Shown: positions 7,975 through 15,583 of the stretch, piece after piece
Numbering within the stretch: the first letter of the stretch is position 1
Layout of the letters: the number at the start of each line of letters is the position of its first letter
From: Arthrobacter sp. Soil763
GTDB taxonomy: Bacteria; Actinomycetota; Actinomycetes; Actinomycetales; Micrococcaceae
Assembly (NCBI RefSeq): GCF_001428365.1
Contig: NZ_LMSH01000005.1
Coordinates: 41,840-104,881 of the forward strand
Reading direction: 5' to 3'
Length of the DNA: 63,042 nucleotides
Position numbers and translations under genes: made by a program
The notes under the pieces: generated by a model
Told to the model about the DNA's origin: nothing
Databases searched by the model: none
The model's input: only the letters and a program-made list of their open reading frames with translations

Positions 7975-9426
7975 GTGACTGAGCTATCTGCGCCTTCAAC
8001 GTCCACCCATAACTCCGCCCCCGCGAAGACCGCCGCTGCCGGCGCCTCGTCCTTCCCGAGCACCGCGTTTGCCAGCACCGCCCAGAGCGGGGCAGCGAAC
8101 TATCCGGGCCTGGACCACTGGCGGGAGTTGCCCGCCTCGCAGCAGCCGAGCTGGTCGGACCCGGCGGTCTTCGAAGCCTCGGTCAAGGAGCTCTCCGTCC
8201 TGCCCCCGCTCGTCTTCGCCGGCGAGGTGGACATCCTCCGTGAACGGCTCGCGGCCGCGGCCCAGGGCAAGGCGTTCCTGCTGCAGGGAGGCGACTGCGC
8301 GGAAACCTTCGAGGCTGCCACCGCGGACAAGATCAGCGCGCGGGTCAAGACGATCCTGCAGATGGCTGTCGTCCTCACCTACGGTGCGGCGATGCCCGTG
8401 ATCAAGATGGGCCGGATGGCCGGCCAGTTCGCCAAGCCGCGCTCCTCCAACGACGAAACGCGCGACGGCGTCACGCTGCCGGCCTACCGCGGCGACATCG
8501 TCAACGGCTACGACTTCACCCCGGAGTCCCGGGCGCACGACGCCGGCCGGATGCTCAAGGCGTACCACACCTCGGCGTCGACCCTGAACCTGATCCGCGC
8601 CTTCACCCAGGGCGGGTTCGCCGACCTGCGGCTGGTGCACCAGTGGAACAAGGGCTTCACGGAAAACCCGGCGCACGCCCGCTACGAGTCCCTGGCCCGC
8701 GACATCGACCGGGCCATCCAGTTCATGTCCTCCTGCGGGGCGGACTTCGAGGCGCTCAAGCGGGTGGAGTTCTACGCCAGCCACGAGGCCCTGCTGCTCG
8801 ACTACGAGCGGGCGCTCACCCGCATCGACTCGCGCACCGGCCTGCCCTACGACACATCGGCGCACTTCCTCTGGATCGGGGAGCGCACCCGCGAGCTGGA
8901 CCACGCGCACGTCGACTTCCTCTCCCGCGTCCGCAACCCGATCGGGGTCAAGCTGGGCCCCTCCACCACGGGCGATGACGCGCTGCGGCTGATCGACAAG
9001 CTGGACCCCAACCGGGAACCGGGCCGGCTGACCTTCATCACCCGCATGGGCGCCGGCAACATCCGGGAGAAACTGCCGCCCATCGTGGAGCGGGTGACGG
9101 CCTCCGGCGCCCAGGTCCTCTGGGTCACCGACCCGATGCACGGCAACACCGTCACCTCCCCGAACGGCTACAAGACCCGCAACTTCGACGACGTCATCGA
9201 CGAGGTGCGCGGATTCTTCGAGGTCCACCACGGCCTGGGCACCGTCCCGGGCGGCCTGCACGTGGAAATGACCGGCGACGACGTGGCCGAATGCCTCGGC
9301 GGCGCCGACCCGATCGACCAGGACGCCTTCCTGGACCGCTACGAGTCGGTCTGCGACCCGCGGCTGAACCACATGCAGTCCCTCGAGATGGCCTTCCTGG
9401 TGGCGGGGGCCCTCGCCAAGCGCTAG
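7975..9426 (+). CDS. aroG: 3-deoxy-7-phosphoheptulonate synthase, class II
   Basis: First step of the shikimate pathway: phosphoenolpyruvate plus erythrose-4-phosphate gives DAHP. The 483-residue length and motifs are those of the plant/actinobacterial class II enzyme: LQGGDCAETF (metal-binding Cys), KMGRMAGQFAKPRS, HVDFLSRVRNPIGVKLGP, RMGAGNIREKLPP, WVTDPMHGNT and GLHVEMTGDDV. A disordered Ser/Thr/Ala-rich stretch of about 40 residues precedes the barrel. GTG 7975 is supported by the -10 hexamer 6 nt upstream. It is convergent with the PASTA kinase, with which it is syntenic in mycobacteria (aroG-pknL). Feedback sensitivity cannot be judged here. Confidence 0.95.
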   Translation: MTELSAPSTSTHNSAPAKTAAAGASSFPSTAFASTAQSGAANYPGLDHWRELPASQQPSWSDPAVFEASVKELSVLPPLVFAGEVDILRERLAAAAQGKAFLLQGGDCAETFEAATADKISARVKTILQMAVVLTYGAAMPVIKMGRMAGQFAKPRSSNDETRDGVTLPAYRGDIVNGYDFTPESRAHDAGRMLKAYHTSASTLNLIRAFTQGGFADLRLVHQWNKGFTENPAHARYESLARDIDRAIQFMSSCGADFEALKRVEFYASHEALLLDYERALTRIDSRTGLPYDTSAHFLWIGERTRELDHAHVDFLSRVRNPIGVKLGPSTTGDDALRLIDKLDPNREPGRLTFITRMGAGNIREKLPPIVERVTASGAQVLWVTDPMHGNTVTSPNGYKTRNFDDVIDEVRGFFEVHHGLGTVPGGLHVEMTGDDVAECLGGADPIDQDAFLDRYESVCDPRLNHMQSLEMAFLVAGALAKR

Positions 9427-9452
9427 CCGGCGGGGACGAATAGCCCCCAGGC

Positions 9453-9496
9453 ACAAAGCTCCGCCCCGGCTGGTTCCAGCCGGGGCGGAGCTTTGT
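9453..9496. terminator. Bidirectional terminator between aroG and PASTA kinase
   Basis: A perfect 21-bp stem (9453-9473 with 9476-9496) has a 2-nt TT loop and ends in CTTTGT on one strand and the equivalent on the other. It separates two convergent genes. Confidence 0.85.
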
Positions 9497-9539
9497 CGTG
9501 ACGCGGGTACCGCCGGGGCGTCGTCCCGGTTCAGGACGG

Positions 9540-11627
9540 CTAAACGACCTTGAGGGTGACCACGGACCCTTCGGGCGCCTCGGTGTCCTTCGGGTCCTGT
9601 TCGCGGACGGTGCCGAAGAAGCCGCCGAAGATGTTCTCGATCCGGACTTCGAAGCCGAGCGCCTCAAGCTGCCGCCGGGCGTCGCTGACCTGCTTGCCAA
9701 TGAAGCTGGGAACCTCCACCAGCTTCGGGCCCTTGGAAATCGTCAGCGTGACCGTGCCGCCGCGGGTAAGGTTCCCGGTCGCGGGGTCCTGGCCGACAAC
9801 CGAGCCCTTGGGGACGTTCCGGTCGAAGACGGGTTCCGGGGCGACGACGGCCTTGAGCCCGGCGGCCTCCACGGCGGCGACGGCCGCCCCCTGCTCCTTG
9901 CCCCGCACGTCGGGCACCGGGAGGGGCCGCGGCCCCTTGGATACCGTGAGGGCGACCGGCGTCCCGTGCTTGGCGGGAGTTCCCTTGGCGGGCTTCTGGG
10001 CCAGCACGGTCCCGGCCTTGGCGTCCTCGTTGTAGGTCTCCGCGACGGGACCCAGCGCCATGCCGGCGCCGTTCAGGGCCGTCTTGGCCGCATCCAGCGG
10101 CTTGCCGGTGAGCTCCGGCAGCGGGAACAGCTGCGGGCCCTTGGACACGGCCAGCGAGACCGGCTGGAATTTGCGCACCACCTGCCCTGCCTGCGGTTCG
10201 GAGCCGACCACGAGCCCGGGGGCGACGTCGTCGTCAAAGACGTCCCGGGTGGTGGAGTCGAAGCCGGCCGTGCGCAGCAGCTGCTGCGCCTCGGCAACGG
10301 TCTTGTTCGCCAGCTGCGGGATGGTGCCCTGGGATCCCGGGCCCATCCCGAAGAACCAGCCGGCGCCGGCCGCGAGCAGGGCCGCCACCACCAGCACGAG
10401 GATCCAGACCAGTCCGCGGCGCCGCGGGTTCCCCGGACGCAGGCTCCGGCTGGGCGTTGCGGCGGCCCGCTGCCGGGCCTTCTCCGCGTCCCGGTCCTGC
10501 TTGCGCAGCGCGCGCTTGCTCGCCGGCTCCGCATGTTCGCCGCCGTCGTCGTCCGGGTAGCCGTAGGCTTCGGGCTCAGCCGGGGTGGCGAGCGGGCCGT
10601 AGCCGCCCGGCCGTGCCCGGCCGGAGAGGACGGTGGTGGGGTTGCTGCCGCGCCGGATGACTTCGGTGGGAAGCTGGGCGCCGCCGAGCAGTTCCGTGTG
10701 TGCGTCCGCGGACGACGCCGCCGGAGGTGTGGACGCCGCGGCGCCGGCTGCCGCCGCGGCCGGGGGGCGGAGGTCCAGTTCCGCGTCGGTGAGGTTGGTC
10801 CGGATGTGGCGTAGCTCCGAGAGCAGCGAGTAGCCGTCGACCGGGCGCTTCTCCGGGTCGTTCGCGGTGCACCACTGGACCAGTTCGTCGAGTTCCCCGG
10901 CCAGTCCGGGAACCAGTTCCGACGGCGGACCCACGGTCGAATTCACGTGCTGGTAGGCGACCTGGATGGGGACGTCGCCCTCAAACGGCTGCCGGCCGGT
11001 GAGCATCTCGTAGAGCATGATGCCCAGCGAATAGAGGTCGCTGCGGGCGTCGGCCTGGCGGCCCATCACCAGTTCGGGGGAGAGGTAGGCTACGGTGCCG
11101 ATCAGCGCCCCGGTGCTGGTCGTCGTCGTGACCGCCCGAGCCAGGCCGAAGTCTCCGATCTTGATCCGCCCGTCGTCGGCGATCAGGACGTTTTCCGGTT
11201 TGACGTCCCGGTGGATCAAGCCGGCGTCGTGGGCGGCGCCCAGGCCCTCGACGACGGGGTCGATCAGCGCCAGGGCCAGCCGCGGCGTCAGGGCGCCCTT
11301 TTCCTTGATCACGTCCCGGAGCGTGTGGCCCTTGATGTACTCCATGACGAGGTAGGCCAGCGGCCCGTCCTCGCCCTGGTCCAGGACTCCCACCACATGC
11401 GGGTGCGACAGCCTGGCAGCGGCCTTGGCTTCGCGGCCCAGCCGGTCCAGGAACTGGGGGTCGCCGGCCATGTGGGGATGCAGGACCTTAAGCGCCACAT
11501 CCCGCTCCAGCCGGCGGTCGGTGGCGAGATAGACGGTCGACATGCCGCCGCGGGCCAGTCGTGACCGAATCAGGTACCGGTTGTCCACCAGGGTCCCGAC
11601 GAGAGCGTCCGATGAGTATTCCTGCAC
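9540..11627 (-). CDS. pknL: PASTA-domain serine/threonine protein kinase, PknL-like
   Basis: A transmembrane Hanks-type kinase expected to sense peptidoglycan fragments. The cytosolic kinase domain (about residues 15-280) has the Gly-rich LARGGMSTVYLA, VAL-K, HRDVKPENVLI, DFGLARA and a Thr-rich activation loop (AVTTTTSTGALIGT). A linker leads to one membrane helix (around WILVLVVAALLAAGAGWFF), followed by four extracellular PASTA repeats, each ending near an SKGP motif except the last, which ends VVTLKVV. I call it PknL rather than PknB because its neighbours are class II aroG, an Rv2175c-type protein and a polyprenyl synthase, as in mycobacteria. Mycobacterial PknL lacks PASTA repeats, so the extracellular part differs. 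The start is GTG 11627. Confidence 0.88.
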   Translation of the reverse strand: MQEYSSDALVGTLVDNRYLIRSRLARGGMSTVYLATDRRLERDVALKVLHPHMAGDPQFLDRLGREAKAAARLSHPHVVGVLDQGEDGPLAYLVMEYIKGHTLRDVIKEKGALTPRLALALIDPVVEGLGAAHDAGLIHRDVKPENVLIADDGRIKIGDFGLARAVTTTTSTGALIGTVAYLSPELVMGRQADARSDLYSLGIMLYEMLTGRQPFEGDVPIQVAYQHVNSTVGPPSELVPGLAGELDELVQWCTANDPEKRPVDGYSLLSELRHIRTNLTDAELDLRPPAAAAAGAAASTPPAASSADAHTELLGGAQLPTEVIRRGSNPTTVLSGRARPGGYGPLATPAEPEAYGYPDDDGGEHAEPASKRALRKQDRDAEKARQRAAATPSRSLRPGNPRRRGLVWILVLVVAALLAAGAGWFFGMGPGSQGTIPQLANKTVAEAQQLLRTAGFDSTTRDVFDDDVAPGLVVGSEPQAGQVVRKFQPVSLAVSKGPQLFPLPELTGKPLDAAKTALNGAGMALGPVAETYNEDAKAGTVLAQKPAKGTPAKHGTPVALTVSKGPRPLPVPDVRGKEQGAAVAAVEAAGLKAVVAPEPVFDRNVPKGSVVGQDPATGNLTRGGTVTLTISKGPKLVEVPSFIGKQVSDARRQLEALGFEVRIENIFGGFFGTVREQDPKDTEAPEGSVVTLKVV

Positions 11628-11633
11628 CCTTTG

Positions 11634-11639
11634 ATCCTA
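11634..11639 (-). promoter_or_regulatory. -10 hexamer TAGGAT of pknL, leaderless layout
   Basis: On the minus strand TAGGAT is followed by CAAAGG and then the GTG start codon. The 6-nt spacing places transcription initiation at the start codon. Confidence 0.5.
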
Positions 11640-11652
11640 AGCTCTGCACGGA

Positions 11653-11687
11653 AACGGGCCCGGATTGACATGCAATCCGGGCCCGTT
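11653..11687 (-). terminator. Terminator of the LysM/transglycosylase gene
   Basis: A perfect 15-bp stem (11653-11667 with 11673-11687) with a 5-nt loop lies between the end of the LysM gene and the pknL promoter. The T run after it is short (GTTTCC), so termination strength is uncertain. Confidence 0.7.
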
Positions 11688-11727
11688 GCCGTGCCGGCGC
11701 GGCGACCGCCGCGCCCTGTGGTGATGG

Positions 11728-13125
11728 TTAGCTGAACTTCTTCTGCAGTGCCTTGATCGAAGCGACGTAGGCCTTCGTGTCCTCGTACATGCCCCGGGTG
11801 TTGACCGAGTACTGGCCCTGGTAATAGCCGGCGATCGCGTAGTCCAGGTTCTTGCTGGTGCTGACCAGCTGGCGGATGATCGCGACGCCGGCCGTGGCGT
11901 TGTCATACGGGTCGAGCAGGTTCAGCTTGCGGCCGACCAGCTCCGAGGCCCACTGGCCGGAGGACGGGATGACCTGCATGGTGCCGATGGCGTTCGCGGG
12001 GGAGACCGAGCGGTGGTTGAAGCCGGACTCCTGGTAGGCGAAGGCCATGGCCAGGGAGGGAGCCACGCCCATGCGGCGCGCGGTATCCGCGACGATCTGC
12101 TTCATCTGCTCGTTGCTGGGCACCGGTGAGGCGTTGAGCAGCGCCTTGTTCTGGTTGGCGGAGCTGACAACGGCCTTGGGGTAGCTGAACCCCAGGAAAG
12201 AGCTCGGGACCAGCGGGGTCACGGCGGCCGGCTTCTGGCTCGACGCCGGCTTGATGGTGCTGGCGCCCGGGATGACGAGCTTGTTGCCGGGGTAGATGAT
12301 GCTGCTCATGGTCAGCCGGTTTGCCGAGAGCATGGCGGAGAGCTTGACCCCGTGGCGTGCCGCGATGCCGGAGAGCGTGTCGCCGGACTTGATCGTGTAG
12401 GAGCCGGAGCTGGCCGGGGCGGCCGGCTTGGCCGCCGGGGCGGCGGGCTTCGGTGCCGCGGGCCGGGCGGGAGCTGTTGCGCCGGTGCCGGTCTTGATCC
12501 GCTGGCCCGGGTAGATCACCGAACGCATGGTCAGGCCGTTGCGGTTGAGGAGGTCGGAGAGCTTGACGCCGTGGCGGGCAGCGATCCCGCTCAGGGTGTC
12601 GCCGGACTTGACCGTGTAGAGGCTGCCGGTGGCCGCGGCCGCCGGCTTTGCGGCGGGTTTGGCGGCTGCCTTGGCAACCGGCCGGAGGGCGGCTGCGCGG
12701 GCGGCGGGCGCCGCTGCGGCTCCGGTGAGCCGGATCTTCTGGCCCGGGTAGATGACAGTGTTGGCCCGCAACCTGTTCAGGGAGAGCACGGACTGCGTGC
12801 TCAGGCCGTAGCGGTGGGCGATGGCGCTGATCGTGTCGCCCCGGGCGATGGTGTGCTGCGCGGGAACGGCGACCTTCCCCGGGCGCAGCGTTGCGGGGAG
12901 CGTGGCCGGAACCGAAGCGGCGGGAATGACGGCGGCCTGCGCCGGAGCCTGGGCCTTCATGGCCGCGGCGAGCGTGGCCGGGATGGTGGCGGGCCGGGAC
13001 TCGGCCGCAGCGGGCTGTGCAACTGCCAGCGAGGAGAGCACGACCGCAGGCAGCGCCGCCGTCGTCGCCGCAATCAGCGGGAGGCCGGACCTCTGGGTGG
13101 ACTTCGGCGAACGTGTCGTCGTCAT
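11728..13125 (-). CDS. Secreted LysM protein with lytic transglycosylase domain
   Basis: A 465-residue exported peptidoglycan hydrolase. A signal peptide covers about residues 1-41 (hydrophobic core LPLIAATTAALPAVVLSSLA, AxA site QPAAAES). Three LysM repeats follow, each with the GDT(I/L)S.IA..(Y/H)G core and ending IYPG(Q/N)K/R, separated by Ala/Pro/Lys linkers. The C-terminal domain is an SLT-type transglycosylase with the catalytic Glu in FAYQESGFNHRSVSP and the downstream AIGTMQVIPSSG. LysM repeats 2 and 3 are nearly identical, suggesting recent duplication. AGAAGAGG precedes ATG 13125 by about 9 nt. A periodic GTTAC array lies 47-91 bp upstream. The gene sits between pknL and the Rv2175c homologue. 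Confidence 0.9.
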   Translation of the reverse strand: MTTTRSPKSTQRSGLPLIAATTAALPAVVLSSLAVAQPAAAESRPATIPATLAAAMKAQAPAQAAVIPAASVPATLPATLRPGKVAVPAQHTIARGDTISAIAHRYGLSTQSVLSLNRLRANTVIYPGQKIRLTGAAAAPAARAAALRPVAKAAAKPAAKPAAAATGSLYTVKSGDTLSGIAARHGVKLSDLLNRNGLTMRSVIYPGQRIKTGTGATAPARPAAPKPAAPAAKPAAPASSGSYTIKSGDTLSGIAARHGVKLSAMLSANRLTMSSIIYPGNKLVIPGASTIKPASSQKPAAVTPLVPSSFLGFSYPKAVVSSANQNKALLNASPVPSNEQMKQIVADTARRMGVAPSLAMAFAYQESGFNHRSVSPANAIGTMQVIPSSGQWASELVGRKLNLLDPYDNATAGVAIIRQLVSTSKNLDYAIAGYYQGQYSVNTRGMYEDTKAYVASIKALQKKFS

Positions 13126-13171
13126 GCGGTAAATCCTCTTCTCAGCGGCGAACGCTGCATTTCAGGCCGGT

Positions 13172-13216
13172 GTTACTGCTGTTAACAGTGTTACTGGAGA
13201 TACTGCAGTTACAAAT
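13172..13216. promoter_or_regulatory. Five-unit 9-bp direct-repeat array (GTTAC-type), candidate MtrA-like operator
   Basis: Five consecutive 9-mers begin at 13172, 13181, 13190, 13199 and 13208 with GTTAC, GTTAA, GTTAC, GATAC and GTTAC. The array also contains the 10-bp palindrome CTGTTAACAG (13179-13188) flanked on both sides by TGTTACTG. It lies in the divergent region between the LysM hydrolase and the Rv2175c-type gene. MtrA, the actinobacterial response regulator controlling cell-wall hydrolases, is reported to bind directly repeated GTCAC/GTTAC-like half-sites; assignment to MtrA is inference. Whether the array is upstream of the promoter or in the 5' leader is not clear. Confidence 0.55.
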
Positions 13217-13422
13217 GTGATCTAAGCGAATCTCTCATGAATTGCGAAATAGCACAAGAAGTGTTTGACATTATGCAAGCCCGGGCCCGCGCCGGGCGTG
13301 TCGGGAGAGTCCGGGAATGCGGCGGCAGCGGCACCGCGGGCGCTCCGGGCCGCCCGGGTTGAACCGCAGGACAGGCCGTGGCTGACTAGGCGCATACAGG
13401 CCCGGCATGGCAATCTTGATCC

Positions 13423-13776
13423 GTGAGTACTGTAGAAAGCCTTGTAGGCGAATGGCTGCCCCTGCCCGACGTAGCAGAACTGCTGAACGTTTCCATCACG
13501 AAGGTTCATGCGCTGCTGGACGAGCGCGCGCTGGCGGCGGTCCGGGTCGGTGAGCGCAGGATCCGCTCCGTGCCGGCGGCGTTCATCCAGGACGGCCACG
13601 CGGTGGAAAGCCTCAAGGGCACGATCGTGGTCCTCGCCGATGCCGGTTACTCGGACGAAGAACTCATCACCTGGCTGTTCACTCCGGACGAGTCGCTGCG
13701 CGGCCGCCCGATCGATGCCCTCCGCGAAGGACGCAAGACGGAGATCCGGCGCCGCGCCCAGACCATGGCCTGGTAG
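13423..13776 (+). CDS. Rv2175c-family winged-helix DNA-binding protein
   Basis: A 117-residue protein resembling mycobacterial Rv2175c, a small DNA-binding protein known there as a substrate of PknL. The N-terminal half is an excisionase/MerR-like helix-turn-helix (LPLPDVAELLNVSITKVHALLDERALAAVRVGERR is the visible region; key core DVAELLNVS). The C-terminal half (LKGTIVVLADAGYSDEELITWLF) is the conserved Rv2175c tail. GTG 13423 has a weak CAATCT hexamer 6 nt upstream. Position between the kinase/hydrolase pair and the polyprenyl synthase matches the mycobacterial neighbourhood, supporting the assignment. Its DNA target is unknown. Confidence 0.82.
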   Translation: MSTVESLVGEWLPLPDVAELLNVSITKVHALLDERALAAVRVGERRIRSVPAAFIQDGHAVESLKGTIVVLADAGYSDEELITWLFTPDESLRGRPIDALREGRKTEIRRRAQTMAW

Positions 13777-13818
13777 CACGGCGGTCCGCCTTAACCAGCC
13801 CGACGGTTGACCATATAT

Positions 13819-13865
13819 ACAAGAGAGGCCGTGCCCGGCGTTGCGTCGGGCACGGCCTCTCTTGT
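13819..13865. terminator. Bidirectional terminator between Rv2175c homologue and polyprenyl synthase
   Basis: A perfect 19-bp stem (13819-13837 with 13847-13865) with a 9-nt loop is followed by TTTG on the plus strand. It separates convergent genes. Confidence 0.85.
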
Positions 13866-13894
13866 TTGCCGGGAACTCCGGCCCTGGCCTGACG

Positions 13895-14989
13895 CTAGGC
13901 GGTGCGGCTGACGGTGGCCTCGGCCAGCTTCCGCAGCGCCGTCTTCGGCAGTTCCTCCAGCGGCAGCAGTTCCAAAGCCTCGAATGCCGCCTTGCCGAAT
14001 TCCTCGATCAAAACTTCGGTTGCCTGAAGGGCGCCGCAGTCGACGATAATGCGCCGGATTTCCTCGACCTCATCCTCGCCCAGGTCCGGCCGGCCCAGCC
14101 GGCCGTCGATGAAGGCGGATTCCTCCGGGGCGGCCAGGTCCAGGGCGAATGCCACCAGCACCGTGCGCTTGCCCTCCCGCAGGTCATCGCCGGCCGGTTT
14201 GCCCGTGGTGACCGGGTCGCCGAAGACCCCCAGGACGTCGTCCCGCAGCTGGAAGGCCTCGCCGAGGGGAAGCGCGAAGGCCGAGTAGCCGCGCAGCAGC
14301 TCATCGGAGGCGCCGGCCAGCGCGCCGCCGAGTGCGAGCGGATGCTCGGTGGAGTATTTGGCCGACTTGAACCGGATGATGGACTGGGCGCGGCTGACCG
14401 CTCCCGCCCGGTCGCGGCGCGGTCCGGCCACCTCTTCGAGGATGTCCAGGTACTGCCCGGCCATGACCTCGGCCCGCATCAGGTTGAAGATCAGCCGGGC
14501 CCGGCTGCCGGACGACGCGCTGTCGCCGATCTCGGTGAAGGATTCCTCGCTGAAGGACAGGCACAGGTCGCCGGTGAGGATCGCCGCGGCGTGGCCGAAG
14601 CGCTCCGGGTCCAGGGCCCAGCCCTGGCTGGCGTGCAGTTCGCTGAAGCGCCGGTGCACGCTGGGGCCGCCGCGGCGCGTGTCCGACCGGTCGATGATGT
14701 CGTCGTGGATCAGCGCGGCCGCCTGGAACAGCTCCAGGGCGGAGCCGGCCGTGACCACCTCACCGGCCCCGGCAGCGCCGCCGGCGCCCCGCCAGCCCCA
14801 GTAGCACATCAGCGCACGGAGGCGCTTGCCGCCGGTCACGAGGTTGGAGATCGAGCCCATAAGCGGGTCAATGTCCGGGGAGATGGCGGACATCAGGGCC
14901 GCGCGGGAGGTCAGGAAGTCCGTGAGCTTCCCCGCGACGGCCGCGACGAAGTCTGCCTGCTCTGTCCGGAGGTCCTCTGCCAGGCTCAC
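13895..14989 (-). CDS. Polyprenyl diphosphate synthase (IdsA/GrcC-like)
   Basis: A 364-residue trans-prenyltransferase that condenses isopentenyl diphosphate with allylic diphosphates, probably giving geranylgeranyl or longer chains for menaquinone or carotenoids. The first Asp-rich motif is DDIIDRSDTRRGG and the second is LRDDVLGVFGD; GKRLRA near residue 55 binds IPP. The product length cannot be fixed from the motifs alone. Start GTG 14989 overlaps the stop codon of the upstream lipoprotein gene (GTGA), so the two are translationally coupled. In mycobacteria a related synthase (idsA2) is also near Rv2175c. Confidence 0.88.
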   Translation of the reverse strand: MSLAEDLRTEQADFVAAVAGKLTDFLTSRAALMSAISPDIDPLMGSISNLVTGGKRLRALMCYWGWRGAGGAAGAGEVVTAGSALELFQAAALIHDDIIDRSDTRRGGPSVHRRFSELHASQGWALDPERFGHAAAILTGDLCLSFSEESFTEIGDSASSGSRARLIFNLMRAEVMAGQYLDILEEVAGPRRDRAGAVSRAQSIIRFKSAKYSTEHPLALGGALAGASDELLRGYSAFALPLGEAFQLRDDVLGVFGDPVTTGKPAGDDLREGKRTVLVAFALDLAAPEESAFIDGRLGRPDLGEDEVEEIRRIIVDCGALQATEVLIEEFGKAAFEALELLPLEELPKTALRKLAEATVSRTA

Positions 14990-15510
14990 TTGACCGACTC
15001 GGGGGCGACGTTGGCGCCGATCGTGAAGGTGGACACCCCGGAGGCCTCGACGACGGCGAGATTCACCGTCTCATTCGTCCCGCGCAGGAAGTCTTTGGAG
15101 GAGACGGAGCCGACCTTGTCGCCGGGAACCGCCTTGAAGCCCTGGCTCTCCAGCTTCTTGCTGTAGAACGCCACCACCCCGGCCTTCGGCGCGGAAACCT
15201 TGCCCACGAGCGCGATGGTCGCGGGGACCGCGGTCTTATCGAAGCTGCTCGATTCGACCCGGGCGCCCGGCATCAGTGGCAGCAGCTTCTGCGGAAAACC
15301 GTCGACAAGCGCGCCGACCGTGGCCGACGTGCCCGGTTCCGCGGAGGGGCTGGGAGGAGCCGTGGTGGAGGCCAGGGCGGTGGGCTGCGCTGCCGGCGCC
15401 GATGACGCCGGTGCCGCAGCGCCCGGGGCAGGGGTGCAGGCTGCCAGCGCCAGCAGCGCGACGGCGGCGGTCACTGCCATGGCGCGGTCGCGCTCTCCAA
15501 TAACCTTCAC
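14986..15510 (-). CDS. Putative lipoprotein of unknown function
   Basis: A 174-residue exported protein with a lipoprotein signal: basic n-region (KVIGERDRA), hydrophobic core AVTAAVALL and lipobox LAAC near residue 25. An Ala/Ser/Pro-rich tether of about 45 residues follows, then a compact domain of about 100 residues (GFPQKLLPLMPGARVESSSF ... VVAFYSKKLESQGFKAV). Start GTG 15510 is chosen because AGGAGG (15520-15525) lies 9 nt upstream. It is the first gene of a two-gene unit with the polyprenyl synthase. I do not recognise the family. Confidence 0.75.
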   Translation of the reverse strand: MKVIGERDRAMAVTAAVALLALAACTPAPGAAAPASSAPAAQPTALASTTAPPSPSAEPGTSATVGALVDGFPQKLLPLMPGARVESSSFDKTAVPATIALVGKVSAPKAGVVAFYSKKLESQGFKAVPGDKVGSVSSKDFLRGTNETVNLAVVEASGVSTFTIGANVAPESVK

Positions 15511-15571
15511 AGGGGTGTTCCTCCTGGTCTCGACGGTGGATGCAGCCTCCAGTTTAGTCAGTTGCTGCGCA

Positions 15572-15577
15572 TAGGAT
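15572..15577 (+). promoter_or_regulatory. -10 hexamer TAGGAT of dinB, leaderless layout
   Basis: TAGGAT ends 6 nt before GTG 15584; no Shine-Dalgarno precedes it. No LexA-type operator was recognised in the 73-bp divergent region, so SOS control is not evident. Confidence 0.5.
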
Positions 15578-15583
15578 TGGTGT

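Noticed and set aside
13126..13422. Possible cyclic di-AMP (ydaO-type) riboswitch before the LysM hydrolase
   Set aside because: Such riboswitches often precede actinobacterial wall hydrolases, but I could not find the conserved ydaO core in either orientation. The GTTAC array explains the visible structure better.
15511..15583. LexA/SOS operator before dinB
   Set aside because: No GAAC-n4-GTTC-like dyad is present in the 73-bp divergent region.
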